Shown here: piece by piece, positions 26,769-35,396 of the stretch | How positions within the stretch are numbered: position 1 is the first letter of the stretch | Layout: each line of letters starts with the position of its first letter | Notes under the pieces: generated by a model | Told to the model about the DNA's origin: nothing | The model's input: the letters and a program-made list of their open reading frames with translations, nothing else | The model's database searches: none | Translations under genes and position numbers: made by a program | Assembly (NCBI RefSeq): GCF_023746535.1 | Contig: NZ_CP098747.1 | Coordinates: 2,440,501 to 2,504,500, forward strand | DNA length: 64,000 bases | Source of the DNA: Sneathiella marina | GTDB taxonomy: Bacteria > Pseudomonadota > Alphaproteobacteria > Sneathiellales > Sneathiellaceae | Direction: 5' to 3'

Positions 26769-27929
26769 ATGACTTTGAATATAGTCCAGCAAATTGCGAA
26801 GCAATTAATCCCTTCGAAACGCATGCTATCATCACTGATAATGGCGGCCGTTCTCCTCGTTTGGTCTGTGCAAACCGCACAAACTGCCTCACGGGTCAAG
26901 GATATCGCAGAATTTGAAGGTATTCGCGATAATATTCTTGTCGGATACGGATTGGTTGTTGGTCTCAATGGAACTGGCGATTCACTCTCCAATTCACCCT
27001 TTACAGAGCAGAGTCTGGAATCAATGCTCGAACGCCTTGGGGTGAATACAAGTGGTGAGACCATTAAAACAGACAATACTGCGGCCGTAATCGTGACAGC
27101 AACCCTGCCCCCCTTTCAACGTCAGGGTACGAAAATTGATATTGTCGTCAGCTCTCTGGGCGATGCCGCGGATCTCACAGGGGGTACATTGATCGTAACA
27201 CCCCTGATGGCGGCAGATGGCGAAATATACGCCGTTGCACAAGGGACGGTCACGGTTGCCGGTTATACGGCTGGCGGGGAAGCTGAAACTGTCACAAAAG
27301 GTGTTCCGACCACGGCCCGTATCGCCAATGGCGCGATCGTCGAGCGGGAGCTTGGATTTGATCTGGCCGCTCTCACCAGCCTGCGCATCTCTTTGCGCAA
27401 CCCGGATTTAACGACCTCCCGGCGGATCGCACAGGCCGTCAACGAATATATCGGAAATCAAGTCGCGGAATCAGCGGACCCCTCAACTGTTGTCCTCAAC
27501 CTTGAGGGAAGCAAGCGGGATAATATGGTCGACTTGCTGGCGGATATCGAACAGTTAATGGTTGATCCGGACCAGATCGCCCGTGTCGTCATCGATGAGC
27601 AATCAGGCATTATTGTTATCGGCAAGGAAGTGAAAGTTGATACCGTCGCCATCGCACAAGGAAACCTGACCGTCCGGATTACGGAGACGCCGCAAGTCTC
27701 GCAGCCCGGTCCGTTCTCTGAAAATGGCGAAACCGTTGTCGTTGACCGGACTGATGTCCAGGTTTCCGAGGACGACGACAGGAAACTTACGGTCTTGAAC
27801 AAGGCGGTCAGTCTTCAGGACCTGGTGGATGGACTAAATGCCCTTGGTATCGGTCCCAGAGATATGATTTCAATTTTACAAGCCATCAAGGCCGCCGGTG
27901 CCCTCCAAGCAGAAATCGAGTTAATGTAA
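26769..27929 (+). CDS. flgI: Flagellar P-ring protein FlgI
   Basis: Forms the periplasmic P ring around the rod. It has an N-terminal signal region (MAAVLLVWSVQTAQTAS) and the FlgI blocks RVKDIAEFEGIRDNILVGYG, LVVGLNGTGDSL, FTEQSLESMLERLGV and, near the end, LQDLVDGLNALGIGPRDMI. The 386-residue length is slightly above the family norm, with a longer leader than E. coli FlgI. Its stop overlaps the flgJ start (TAATG). It is the first gene of flgI-flgJ-flgN-like, after a sigma-54 promoter. Confidence 0.97.
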   Translation: MTLNIVQQIAKQLIPSKRMLSSLIMAAVLLVWSVQTAQTASRVKDIAEFEGIRDNILVGYGLVVGLNGTGDSLSNSPFTEQSLESMLERLGVNTSGETIKTDNTAAVIVTATLPPFQRQGTKIDIVVSSLGDAADLTGGTLIVTPLMAADGEIYAVAQGTVTVAGYTAGGEAETVTKGVPTTARIANGAIVERELGFDLAALTSLRISLRNPDLTTSRRIAQAVNEYIGNQVAESADPSTVVLNLEGSKRDNMVDLLADIEQLMVDPDQIARVVIDEQSGIIVIGKEVKVDTVAIAQGNLTVRITETPQVSQPGPFSENGETVVVDRTDVQVSEDDDRKLTVLNKAVSLQDLVDGLNALGIGPRDMISILQAIKAAGALQAEIELM

Positions 27930-28237
27930 TGATGAATATTCAATCTACACTGCCGAATATCCTGTCACAGCAGGAGGCCCCCTCTCTCAGTGGTGCCGGC
28001 CAAAATGAAGAACGTGCGCGGCAGGCAGCTCAGGAATTTGAGGCCTTTTTTCTCAGCCAGTTCCTGAACAGCATGACAGCCGGAATAGAAACGGATGAGA
28101 CATTCGGAGGCGGTGAAGCCGAGAAAATGTTTAAATCCATGTTGAACGACGAATACTCGAAATCCATGAGCCGCCAGAATGGTGTGGGGATCGCCGACGC
28201 CGTTTATAGAGAAATCCTCGCAATGCAGGAGGTTTAA
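27929..28237 (+). CDS. flgJ: Rod-binding protein, FlgJ N-terminal domain only
   Basis: 102 residues corresponding to the rod-capping half of FlgJ: RQAAQEFEAFFLSQFLNSM, ETDETFGGGEAEKMFKSML and NGVGIADAVYREI. The peptidoglycan hydrolase domain found in gammaproteobacterial FlgJ is absent, as in most alphaproteobacteria, where a separate enzyme opens the wall. Start and flgI stop overlap by one base, implying translational coupling. The second ATG, one codon on, could also be used. The next gene starts 4 bp after the stop. Confidence 0.9.
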   Translation: MMNIQSTLPNILSQQEAPSLSGAGQNEERARQAAQEFEAFFLSQFLNSMTAGIETDETFGGGEAEKMFKSMLNDEYSKSMSRQNGVGIADAVYREILAMQEV

Positions 28238-28240
28238 TAG

Positions 28241-28711
28241 ATGAATCATATAAATACATCCGGACCCCAGCTCCTAACGCCCAGTGAACTCCTCAAGGTG
28301 ATTATGCGGCTGCGCGAAATTCTGGAAGAAGAAAATACTTTATTAGCCGAAAACAAGCCCGAGGCTTTCTCGGAAAATCTCGGAGAAAAGACGCGGCTTG
28401 TCGGGCAGTATAATCAACAGATGACATTGATTAAGAACAACCCTGAACGGTACCGTGCCTTTCCGAAAGCAGAAATTGACCTACTGAAAGAAGCCAGTGA
28501 AGCTTTTTATCGAGTCCTGGATGCACATTTTCGGAAACTTTCAACGGTGAAAACCGTCACGGAAGGTCTCGTCAAATCAGTCGCCGATGAAGTTGTAAAA
28601 AAGAAATCCCCTAAAAACGGATACACGGCCAACGCGGCGCTCTCCACATCTTCTGCGCAGAAAAACTCACAGATACGCAACGGCGCAATCGCCATCAATC
28701 AGGTGATTTAA
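28241..28711 (+). CDS. FlgN-like flagellar chaperone
   Basis: 156 residues, mainly helical, with an N-terminal long-helix region (LLKVIMRLREILEEENTLL, then NLGEKTRLVGQYNQQM) like FlgN, which protects hook-filament junction proteins before export. The C-terminal 45 residues are Ser/Lys/Asn-rich and likely flexible. It is the third gene of the flgI unit, 4 bp after flgJ. FlgN homologues are very divergent, so the call rests mainly on helical pattern and gene order. It ends 22 bp from the convergent FlaG-like gene. Confidence 0.65.
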   Translation: MNHINTSGPQLLTPSELLKVIMRLREILEEENTLLAENKPEAFSENLGEKTRLVGQYNQQMTLIKNNPERYRAFPKAEIDLLKEASEAFYRVLDAHFRKLSTVKTVTEGLVKSVADEVVKKKSPKNGYTANAALSTSSAQKNSQIRNGAIAINQVI

Positions 28712-28732
28712 AAAAGCTTGGTGGCGTCGCAA

Positions 28733-29098
28733 TCAGGCTTGGCTATTTACAGCCAGCCCCTGCAGCTCTCGATAATATGCAACACGGCGCAGAACGTAAT
28801 CGCCCGGGAACTGCTTCAGCACTTCCTGGGTTTCGACATCGACAAGACGATAGACGTACCGCCCACTGCTATCATCCATATCTATTGAAAAACGTCCATT
28901 CGGAAATTTTGTATCCTCGAAGAACGGACCGATCGCCCGCTCTGCACGCTTGACAGGATCAACAACCTGAACAGAAGCATCCGGAACACTGGTCATGTCA
29001 CCAGACACAGTTGTCTCACCCTTGGGTCTGGGCAGGTTAATTTCCGACTTCACCAAGGAGGTGTTCAAATCTGTTTTCGAAATTGGGGTTACGTCCAT
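28733..29098 (-). CDS. FlaG-like flagellar protein
   Basis: 121 residues. The C-terminal half fits the FlaG pattern, a short beta domain with FSIDMDDSSGRYVYRLVD followed by VETQEVLKQFPGDYVLRRVA, equivalent to the vVkvvD..TgEviRqIP motif. The N-terminal half is polar and disordered. FlaG proteins influence filament length in some bacteria, but their biochemistry is not settled. AAGGAG lies seven bases before the ATG. The gene stands alone, convergent with the flgI unit. Confidence 0.68.
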   Translation of the reverse strand: MDVTPISKTDLNTSLVKSEINLPRPKGETTVSGDMTSVPDASVQVVDPVKRAERAIGPFFEDTKFPNGRFSIDMDDSSGRYVYRLVDVETQEVLKQFPGDYVLRRVAYYRELQGLAVNSQA

Positions 29099-29148
29099 AG
29101 CGCAACTCCTTACCCTTCATCTATCATGTTTCAAAAATCTTGCAACCA

Positions 29149-29168
29149 TTCGAGGAAATCCCCTCGAA
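29149..29168 (-). promoter_or_regulatory. Inverted repeat in the flaG-like leader region
   Basis: TTCGAGG (29149-29155) and CCTCGAA (29162-29168) form a perfect 7-bp inverted repeat with a six-base loop, about 50 bases upstream of the flaG-like ATG. It could be a leader hairpin or a dyad operator. There is no T-run, so it is not an obvious terminator. Confidence 0.35.
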
Positions 29169-29275
29169 ACAATGCAATGAGCCTAAATTGAAAATGTTAA
29201 CAAAAGCTTAAGAAAGACAAATCCATAAGAAAGGCAGCTTCTGTCCCCTAGTGGCCAAAAGCTGCATTTGCAGAG

Positions 29276-29314
29276 AAAAAAGCGGAAATCCAGCTTCGGA
29301 ATTCCGCTTTTTCT
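29276..29314 (-). terminator. Intrinsic terminator after the MarR-type gene
   Basis: AAAAAGCGGAA (29277-29287) and TTCCGCTTTTT (29302-29312) form an 11-bp inverted repeat. On the minus strand it ends in a T-run about 20 bases beyond the MarR-type stop. Being A/T-flanked on both sides, it could work in both directions. A second hairpin, GCAGCTT (29234-29240) with AAGCTGC (29259-29265), lies just beyond and lacks a T-run. Confidence 0.8.
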
Positions 29315-29329
29315 TAACTTCTGAGGACG

Positions 29330-29821
29330 TTACTGAGCGCCGTACTGAATATAGTCTGTCCAGATACGTTCTATCTGGCGTAACGATTTGCGCGTCGCTT
29401 CAATATCCGGTGACGGATTAGAGCGGCTCAGCAGTTCAGACTGCTTTACTTCTGATTGCGCCATTTTCGATACCAGCTCCAGGCCCTTCTCGGAAAGACG
29501 GATCATGGTCGCCCGGCGATCACGTTCAGATTTCTCCTGAATCAAATAGCCCATTTCGACGAGCTTTTTCAAATTATAGGACGCATTGGATCCCTGATAG
29601 TATCCCCGGGACATCAATTCACGGACATTAATTTCCTCATCACCGATATTGGCAAGCAAAAGCGCTTGAACAGCGTTAATGTCTGTAATGTCCATTAAAT
29701 TCAACTCGGTTCGTAATACGTCTAGAAAACGACGATGCAACCGTTCGATTAACCTGGTGAGTTCATGATAGTCATCAGTCGCGGTTTTTTCATCAATTGC
29801 CAACATTGCTGTGTCTCGCAT
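29330..29821 (-). CDS. MarR-family winged-helix regulator, LdtR-like
   Basis: 163-residue MarR-fold transcription factor. The dimer/helix region has LIERLHRRFLDVLRTEL, the HTH DEEINVRELMSRGYYQGSN with recognition helix ASYNLKKLVEMGYLIQ, and the wing SERDRRATMIRLSEKG. The GYYQGSNASYNLKKL stretch closely resembles LdtR of rhizobia and Liberibacter, which controls L,D-transpeptidase and motility genes; I recall this from the family and could not check it. It is monocistronic, with a terminator after it and a 446-bp AT-rich region before it. Gene position beside motility genes supports a link. Confidence 0.8.
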   Translation of the reverse strand: MRDTAMLAIDEKTATDDYHELTRLIERLHRRFLDVLRTELNLMDITDINAVQALLLANIGDEEINVRELMSRGYYQGSNASYNLKKLVEMGYLIQEKSERDRRATMIRLSEKGLELVSKMAQSEVKQSELLSRSNPSPDIEATRKSLRQIERIWTDYIQYGAQ

Positions 29822-30105
29822 AATTGAAATCCTTAAAAATTCAGGCTCCAGAATGCCTGTACAATATTAAAGAACTGTAAATCTTCTAAAATTCTTTCGA
29901 TAAAAAAACAATTTTACCGATATTTTCACAAAAGTTTTTACTTCAAATCAAAATAACCAGGATAAAGCTCGCACATTTGGATTTGATTAACCTTATCTAC
30001 AAATTCCCAACGGTTAGGAAAGGGTCAAATTTGGTCCAAATTATGTCTTCATTCAGACATATATGTGACAAAAAAGCAAACAATTAACGGGAATTTAAGG
30101 TCAAC
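29822..30105. other. AT-rich intergenic region upstream of the MarR-type gene
   Basis: About 280 bp with runs of A and T and no convincing reading frame. It must hold the MarR-type promoter on the minus strand and, probably, the promoter for the small frame and DUF2336 gene on the plus strand. I see no clear -10/-35 pair, sigma-54 match or RNA gene. Confidence 0.6.
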
Positions 30106-30264
30106 ATGGCAAGTTTTGAGGATTGCTATGCCAATTCTTCAGTAAATGATTCTATACTCGGTCAAATTACGTTGTCATGGCACAGTTTTTTGTGCATCTA
30201 TTTGAATTATATGATTTTTGTTGCTAAGAAGATTCTAACAAGGGCCGCGAGAGGTGTCGGATAA
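30106..30264 (+). CDS. Possible 52-residue membrane-type small protein
   Basis: An ATG at 30106 with AAGG five bases upstream opens a 52-codon frame that stops at 30264, three bases before the DUF2336 ATG at 30268. It has a polar start (MASFEDCYANSSVND), a hydrophobic middle (WHSFLCIYLNYMIFVA) and a basic end (KKILTRAARGVG), like small single-pass proteins. I recognise no family. Good ribosome binding site and tight coupling to the next gene favour a real gene; AT-rich surroundings and short length leave chance possible. An alternative is a leader peptide controlling translation of the DUF2336 gene, whose own ribosome binding site is weak. Confidence 0.38.
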   Translation: MASFEDCYANSSVNDSILGQITLSWHSFLCIYLNYMIFVAKKILTRAARGVG

Positions 30265-30267
30265 CAT

Positions 30268-31419
30268 ATGCCACAAGATGAAAATAAAGAGCTAACTGAG
30301 CTGATAGCCTTGTCAAAGGATAGCTCTGCGCGTGGCCGCCGCCAGCTTTTTAGCAACATTAGCGATTTGTTCCTGACGGATGACAACCGTTTGAGCGAAC
30401 GGGAGCATGCGCTGGTCACCAGCATTCTGACAAAACTTCTTGCGGAGATTGAAACAACTCTTCGTCAAAATCTTGCAGAAGAGTTGGCGGAGCTTTCCAG
30501 CGCTCCCCATGACTTGATAAGCTTGCTGGCGAATGATGAGATAGATGTCGCACGGCCAATTTTGTTTAAAAGTCACTTGTTGGAGGAACCGGACCTCATT
30601 GAAATTATTCAAAATCGAAGCAAGGAGCATCTTCTTGTCATCGCAGAGCGTGACGACATTAGCCCGACGATTAGCGAATTATTGATAAATTATGGTGACG
30701 AAGACGTCGTTTCACATTTGATTGAGAATGGCGACGCACAAATTTCTCGAGAAAGCATGGAATACCTGGTTGAGGAATCCAAGCGGATTGACCGGTTTCA
30801 GGAGCCGCTCATTGCCCGGCACGATATTCCAACAGATTTGGCTCATAAAATGTTCTGGTGGGTTTCAGCAGCGTTACGCCGTCATATCCTCCAGAATTTT
30901 GAAATTGATGAACTCGAGCTTAATGAAAAAATAATCTCCGCTGCAAAGACAGAATATAACTACGACGTTGCCGCCAATAGTAGTCATGCGGACAAACTGG
31001 TCGCTGAATTGGCAGCGCGCAACGATCTGACAGATCGATTTTTGGTGCAGACCCTTCGCGGTAAACAGGTGCGCCTGTTTATAACAGGGTTGGCGTTCAA
31101 AGCATCCCTTCCCTATTTAACAATCAGTCGGTTTATTTATGATCCTAACGCCGAAGCGCTTGCCGTTGTTCTTCGTGCTTTGGAATTTGATCGCAATGCC
31201 TTCTCGGCTGTATTTCTACTGACCCGGAATATTTCGGACTCCGGCAAGGCAAAAAAGACGACTCGTCCGGAAGAAGTTGAGATTATGATGAAATTTTATG
31301 ATAAACTTTCAGAGAAGAACGCTAAATCGACATTGCGTTCATGGCAGTTGGAAAAAGATTTTATCGAAATTGTCGAAGAACTTGATGAAGATTTAGACGA
31401 TCAGCGGGTCTATTTATGA
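30268..31419 (+). CDS. DUF2336 domain-containing protein (first copy)
   Basis: 383 residues, largely helical with HEAT-like repeats, matching DUF2336: SHLLEEPDLIEIIQNRSKEH, then LLVIAERDDISPTISELLI and IARHDIPTDLAHKMFWWVS. These proteins are widespread in alphaproteobacteria and have no established function. No membrane segment or signal peptide is evident, so it is probably cytoplasmic. The C-terminal third (GKQVRLFITGLAFKASLP) also occurs in the paralogue at 33194. It precedes a PAS histidine kinase by 52 bp. A signalling role beside motility genes is inferred from context only. Confidence 0.85.
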   Translation: MPQDENKELTELIALSKDSSARGRRQLFSNISDLFLTDDNRLSEREHALVTSILTKLLAEIETTLRQNLAEELAELSSAPHDLISLLANDEIDVARPILFKSHLLEEPDLIEIIQNRSKEHLLVIAERDDISPTISELLINYGDEDVVSHLIENGDAQISRESMEYLVEESKRIDRFQEPLIARHDIPTDLAHKMFWWVSAALRRHILQNFEIDELELNEKIISAAKTEYNYDVAANSSHADKLVAELAARNDLTDRFLVQTLRGKQVRLFITGLAFKASLPYLTISRFIYDPNAEALAVVLRALEFDRNAFSAVFLLTRNISDSGKAKKTTRPEEVEIMMKFYDKLSEKNAKSTLRSWQLEKDFIEIVEELDEDLDDQRVYL

Positions 31420-31471
31420 ACCGCCGGGGGATCAGGAAAGGGAACATGCCGACCGCATGTTGAAAGCATAG

Positions 31472-33100
31472 ATGACTGAACTGGGGCAAGGAAGTGTTGT
31501 ATCACTTCACTCTGATGTTAAAAACACCAGCGGCTCAGGAATTCCAGCGATGCAAAGCATCGTAAGTCGAGAATTTTTTGATGCGGTATTTGAGCAGGTT
31601 CAACCCATGTATATGGCGCGGCCTGACGGAGCCGTTATTTACGCAAATACCGGGTATAAAGATTGCTTCCGCCCCGGCATCAATGGACAATCCGAAGAAG
31701 AAAAACTTACCACACTTCCCTTGGATCATCTTGAAATCGTTCGACAAATAGCGGAAACCAAGGAAACAGAAACAAGAGTGGTTTCGGTGCGTACCGGCAA
31801 GGAAGTAGAGCATTTTGTCTCCCGACACTTTCCCATATTCGATGAATCTGATCATCTTATTGCTATTTGCGGCAGCTTCTCCAACTCAACAAAGCAGGTC
31901 AACGCAGAAGCTAAACTTCGCCTCGAGAAAAGACGCTTTCTGGATATCACGCGGGCTGCATCGGACTGGATCTGGGAAACCGATGCCGAAGGTCGGCTGA
32001 ATTTCGTATCCGACCGGGTCGTTCAGGCAGTCGGTCTACCGCCGTTATTGATCAAAGGGAAATATTTGTCTGAATTGGGAATCTTCAAACCAGAAGAAGA
32101 TGGCAGTAATAAAGCGGAACAAGCCATTGCGAGGCATGTCCCCTTTCGCTCGGTGCCGTTGGAAATTCAGGACGTCAACGGCGATATAAAAATATTCAAT
32201 ATCAGTGGCGTACCGGTTTTCAGTGAAAAAGGACGATTTACAGGATATCGTGGTACCAGTGATGACATTACCGCAAGATTGCTCGCAGAAGATGAGGCCT
32301 TGTCGTCAAAAGTAGACTTGGAACAGGCGATTAACGAAATCACGAACAAGAATATCCAACTGGAAGTAACTGCGAGGAAGGCTGTTGAATCAGCCAGGGC
32401 AAAAAATACCTTTCTGGCAAATATGAGCCATGAGCTGCGGACACCGTTAAATGCGATTATCGGGTTTGCCGAAGTTATCGGGCTTGAAACCTTTGGCCCC
32501 ATCAGCGACAAATATCGGGAATATGTGGGCGATATATTGAATTCCGGCAAGCATTTGCTCAGCCTGATTGAAGATATTCTTGATATCGCCCGTATCGAAA
32601 GCGATAAAATTCCCATCGAAATTGTTACAACGCCACTTGGCGGAATGGTCAGGGATGCGTTGGTTCTGGTTCAGACACATGCCGAGGAAAAGAATCTCGA
32701 TTTGAGCGAGATCAAGATTGATAAGAATGTTAATTTGGCTGTTGACCCGACAAGATGCTTACAGATTCTTGTCAATATAATTGGCAACGCTGTCAAATTT
32801 ACTCCGCAACGCGGCAAGATCGGACTGGAATGTCATATCGTTGACGATACCTATGCCGATATTACAATTTGGGATACAGGCCCTGGAATTCCTGAAGAGG
32901 ATCAGGACAAAATCTTCGAAGCCTTCAAGCAGGCACATGAAGGTGTCTATAGCCGCGGAACAGACGGCGTTGGCCTCGGTCTGACCCTGTCCCTCAAACT
33001 TGCGCAATTGATGGGCGGTAATATCTCTGTCGAAAGCAGCCTTTCAACCGGTAGCAGGTTTACGGTCCGGCTCTGTCTGGCAGACGAGAATACAGCCTAG
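31472..33100 (+). CDS. PAS-domain sensor histidine kinase
   Basis: 542-residue kinase without membrane helices, so a cytoplasmic sensor. A first PAS-like domain lies at ~30-140 (VQPMYMARPDGAVIYANTG), a second at ~155-280 (ASDWIWETDAEGRLNFVSD). A short coiled coil leads to the HisKA domain with phospho-acceptor H320 in NMSHELRTPLNAIIGFAE. The HATPase region has GNAVKFTPQRG, WDTGPGIPEED and GVGLGLTLSLKLAQLMGG. No response regulator is adjacent, so its partner is elsewhere. It lies between two DUF2336 paralogues on the same strand, and this arrangement suggests one signalling unit. Confidence 0.9.
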   Translation: MTELGQGSVVSLHSDVKNTSGSGIPAMQSIVSREFFDAVFEQVQPMYMARPDGAVIYANTGYKDCFRPGINGQSEEEKLTTLPLDHLEIVRQIAETKETETRVVSVRTGKEVEHFVSRHFPIFDESDHLIAICGSFSNSTKQVNAEAKLRLEKRRFLDITRAASDWIWETDAEGRLNFVSDRVVQAVGLPPLLIKGKYLSELGIFKPEEDGSNKAEQAIARHVPFRSVPLEIQDVNGDIKIFNISGVPVFSEKGRFTGYRGTSDDITARLLAEDEALSSKVDLEQAINEITNKNIQLEVTARKAVESARAKNTFLANMSHELRTPLNAIIGFAEVIGLETFGPISDKYREYVGDILNSGKHLLSLIEDILDIARIESDKIPIEIVTTPLGGMVRDALVLVQTHAEEKNLDLSEIKIDKNVNLAVDPTRCLQILVNIIGNAVKFTPQRGKIGLECHIVDDTYADITIWDTGPGIPEEDQDKIFEAFKQAHEGVYSRGTDGVGLGLTLSLKLAQLMGGNISVESSLSTGSRFTVRLCLADENTA

Positions 33101-33193
33101 AATGCCCATACCGGCGTGGTGGCTTAAGAAATTATTAACCCTGATTTGCCACACTATTACAACAGTCCACCAACGCTTACGGAGCCATCATAA

Positions 33194-34309
33194 TTGCCAG
33201 AGAGTAATCTAGATAATCTAAGTGAAATCAGTAACTTAGCAAAATTGGCGAGCGATAAATCCCTGGATAAGCGCGAGTTTCTCTACGAAAGAATTGGCAA
33301 TTTCCTTGTCAATGAAGGCCAATCCTTCTCTGTATCCGAGAAAAAACTGATGGCGGAAATCATCTGTCAGATCACAGGGGATGTCGAAAAATCCATCCGG
33401 TCGCATTTCGCAAAACGATTATCCTTAAAGAGTGATGTTCCTGCAGAACTGATGATTTTCCTGGCCAATGACGATATCGAAGTTGCGTTACCAATTCTTC
33501 GAGACTCTGGATTGCTCTCTGAACCCGATTTACTGAAAATAGTCAAGCATCGCTCAACACAGCATCAATTGGCGGTCGCTGCACGGGATAACATCAGCCC
33601 CAATGTCTGTCAGGCGATCTATGAAATCGGCAAAAGTGATGTGACCGTCAAACTTCTGGAAAATCAAACAGCGCAAATAACCCCGGAGCTGCTAGCCCAT
33701 ATTGCGGATCAATCGGAGTTTATTCTCGAATATCAGACCCCCCTGATCAAGAGGCCGTTTCTACCGCAACCGATTGCCGAGAAAATGTACCGCTGGGTTT
33801 CCGTGGCCCTGCGAGAGTATATTTCCGACAATTTTGACGTTGATGCGAAGGTGCTGCAAATTGACGTTGCGGATAGATTACAGACAATTAATTCGATCTC
33901 CATGGAGAGCGATCCGTCGGCTAAACTGGTATCCAAGCTTCATGCCGCCGGCGACCTGACGGCCGGCTTTATGGTCAAGGCGCTCCGGCAGGGTGAAATA
34001 GACTTGTTTGAATTGTCCTTCGCGAAACTACTGGATATTGATGTTGAAGAATTCGGCAAAATTCTTTACGCGGATAATCCTGAGATCCTTGCGGCCGCCT
34101 GCCGTTCCCTTAATCTTGATCGTATTATTTTCAAGACGATCTTTGAACTGACATTGTCTGTCAGGCGCGAAAAGGATTCTATTCTAACACCGGCCGTGTT
34201 AAATGCCCCGATGGATTTTTACGATTTACTATCTGAAGAAGCCGCGAATACAGCATTGCACAACGCGGAATTCATGCAAGGTGCTCTGAAATACGCCGAC
34301 ACTATTTGA
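33194..34309 (+). CDS. DUF2336 domain-containing protein (second copy)
   Basis: 371 residues, paralogous to the protein at 30268. Shared blocks include SGLLSEPDLLKIVKHRS, VAARDNISPNVCQAIYE, and PLIKRPFLPQPIAEKMYRW. The start is TTG 33194 with GGAG nine bases upstream. There is a 93-bp gap after the histidine kinase, and moaA starts about 80 bp later. Function is unknown; the two copies may form a heteromer or compete for a common partner. Confidence 0.83.
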   Translation: MPESNLDNLSEISNLAKLASDKSLDKREFLYERIGNFLVNEGQSFSVSEKKLMAEIICQITGDVEKSIRSHFAKRLSLKSDVPAELMIFLANDDIEVALPILRDSGLLSEPDLLKIVKHRSTQHQLAVAARDNISPNVCQAIYEIGKSDVTVKLLENQTAQITPELLAHIADQSEFILEYQTPLIKRPFLPQPIAEKMYRWVSVALREYISDNFDVDAKVLQIDVADRLQTINSISMESDPSAKLVSKLHAAGDLTAGFMVKALRQGEIDLFELSFAKLLDIDVEEFGKILYADNPEILAAACRSLNLDRIIFKTIFELTLSVRREKDSILTPAVLNAPMDFYDLLSEEAANTALHNAEFMQGALKYADTI

Positions 34310-34391
34310 CAGACACCCCATCGTGACTTGCAAATCCCCCTGAAAAATATATTCTTTACCTGAGTATCTGACCCTCCATTTATATTGGAAT

Positions 34392-35390
34392 ATGGCTGTG
34401 ATTGACCCTTTCGGTAGAGAAGTAAATTATTTACGAGTGTCTGTAACAGACAGATGCGATTTTCGCTGCAAATATTGCATGTCTGAAAATATGACCTTTT
34501 TACCGAAGAAAGAGGTTTTGAGTTTAGAAGAGCTCGAATTGATTTCCGCGGCTTTCATTCGCAAAGGCGTCCGCAAAATCCGCATTACCGGCGGTGAGCC
34601 GTTGGTCAGAAAAGGAATAATGGAGCTCTTCAGAAATCTGGGGCTCTACATAAAGAGTGGTGAGCTGGACGAACTGACCCTGACAACCAATGGAAGCCAG
34701 TTGAGCAAATATGCGGATGAACTGTATGAAGCCGGTGTCCGGCGTCTCAATGTGTCACTTGATACCCTGGATCCCTACCAGTTTCAGGATATCACCCGCT
34801 GGGGAAATTTTGAAAAAGTCATGGCCGGGATTAAAGCTGCGCAAAAAGCCGGTTTGAAAATCAAAATCAATACAGTTGCCGTTAAGGGTTTCAACGATCA
34901 TGAATGCAACGACCTGATAAAATGGGCTGGCGATGAAGGTATGGACATCACCTTTATCGAGACCATGCCCATGGGCAGTATTGATGAACAGCGGTCAGAC
35001 CAGTTTCTGCCGTTATCTGAATTGAAGAAGCAACTGGCCGAGACCTGGACGATGGCCCCGTCACAGTATCGAACCGGCGGTCCCTCGGATTATTATGATG
35101 TTACTGAAACCGGGGGACGTATCGGCTTCATAACGCCCCTTACCCATAATTTCTGCGAAAGCTGTAATCGCGTGCGCTTAACCTGTACCGGTATGCTTTA
35201 CATGTGCCTGGGTCAGAATGACAAAGCCGACTTAAAGGCGATCATCCGTGGCGAAAAGGGATTTTCTGCCCTTGATGCTGCAATTGATGAAGCCATCGGC
35301 CGCAAACCCAAGGGGCATGATTTTATTATCGATCGTAATTCCGATGATAATCCTGCAGTGGCTCGACATATGAGCGTTACAGGCGGCTAA
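34392..35390 (+). CDS. moaA: GTP 3',8-cyclase MoaA
   Basis: Radical-SAM enzyme that starts molybdenum cofactor synthesis, converting GTP to 3',8-cyclo-7,8-dihydro-GTP. The 332-residue protein has the N-terminal cluster motif C22-x3-C26-x2-C29 in [11 protein letters not shown], and a C-terminal second cluster in [26 protein letters not shown] and a C-terminal Gly-Gly pair (SVTGG), needed for activation, are present. It is alone as a Mo-cofactor gene; nadK starts 7 bp after it, so the two are probably co-transcribed. Confidence 0.95.
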   Translation: MAVIDPFGREVNYLRVSVTDRCDFRCKYCMSENMTFLPKKEVLSLEELELISAAFIRKGVRKIRITGGEPLVRKGIMELFRNLGLYIKSGELDELTLTTNGSQLSKYADELYEAGVRRLNVSLDTLDPYQFQDITRWGNFEKVMAGIKAAQKAGLKIKINTVAVKGFNDHECNDLIKWAGDEGMDITFIETMPMGSIDEQRSDQFLPLSELKKQLAETWTMAPSQYRTGGPSDYYDVTETGGRIGFITPLTHNFCESCNRVRLTCTGMLYMCLGQNDKADLKAIIRGEKGFSALDAAIDEAIGRKPKGHDFIIDRNSDDNPAVARHMSVTGG

Positions 35391-35396
35391 CGGCGA

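Noticed and set aside
30177-30195. TGGCACA...TGTGC as a sigma-54 promoter before the DUF2336 gene
   Set aside because: The spacing between GG and GC is 13 bases, not 10. It is also an inverted repeat GCACA/TGTGC and lies within the small-protein frame.
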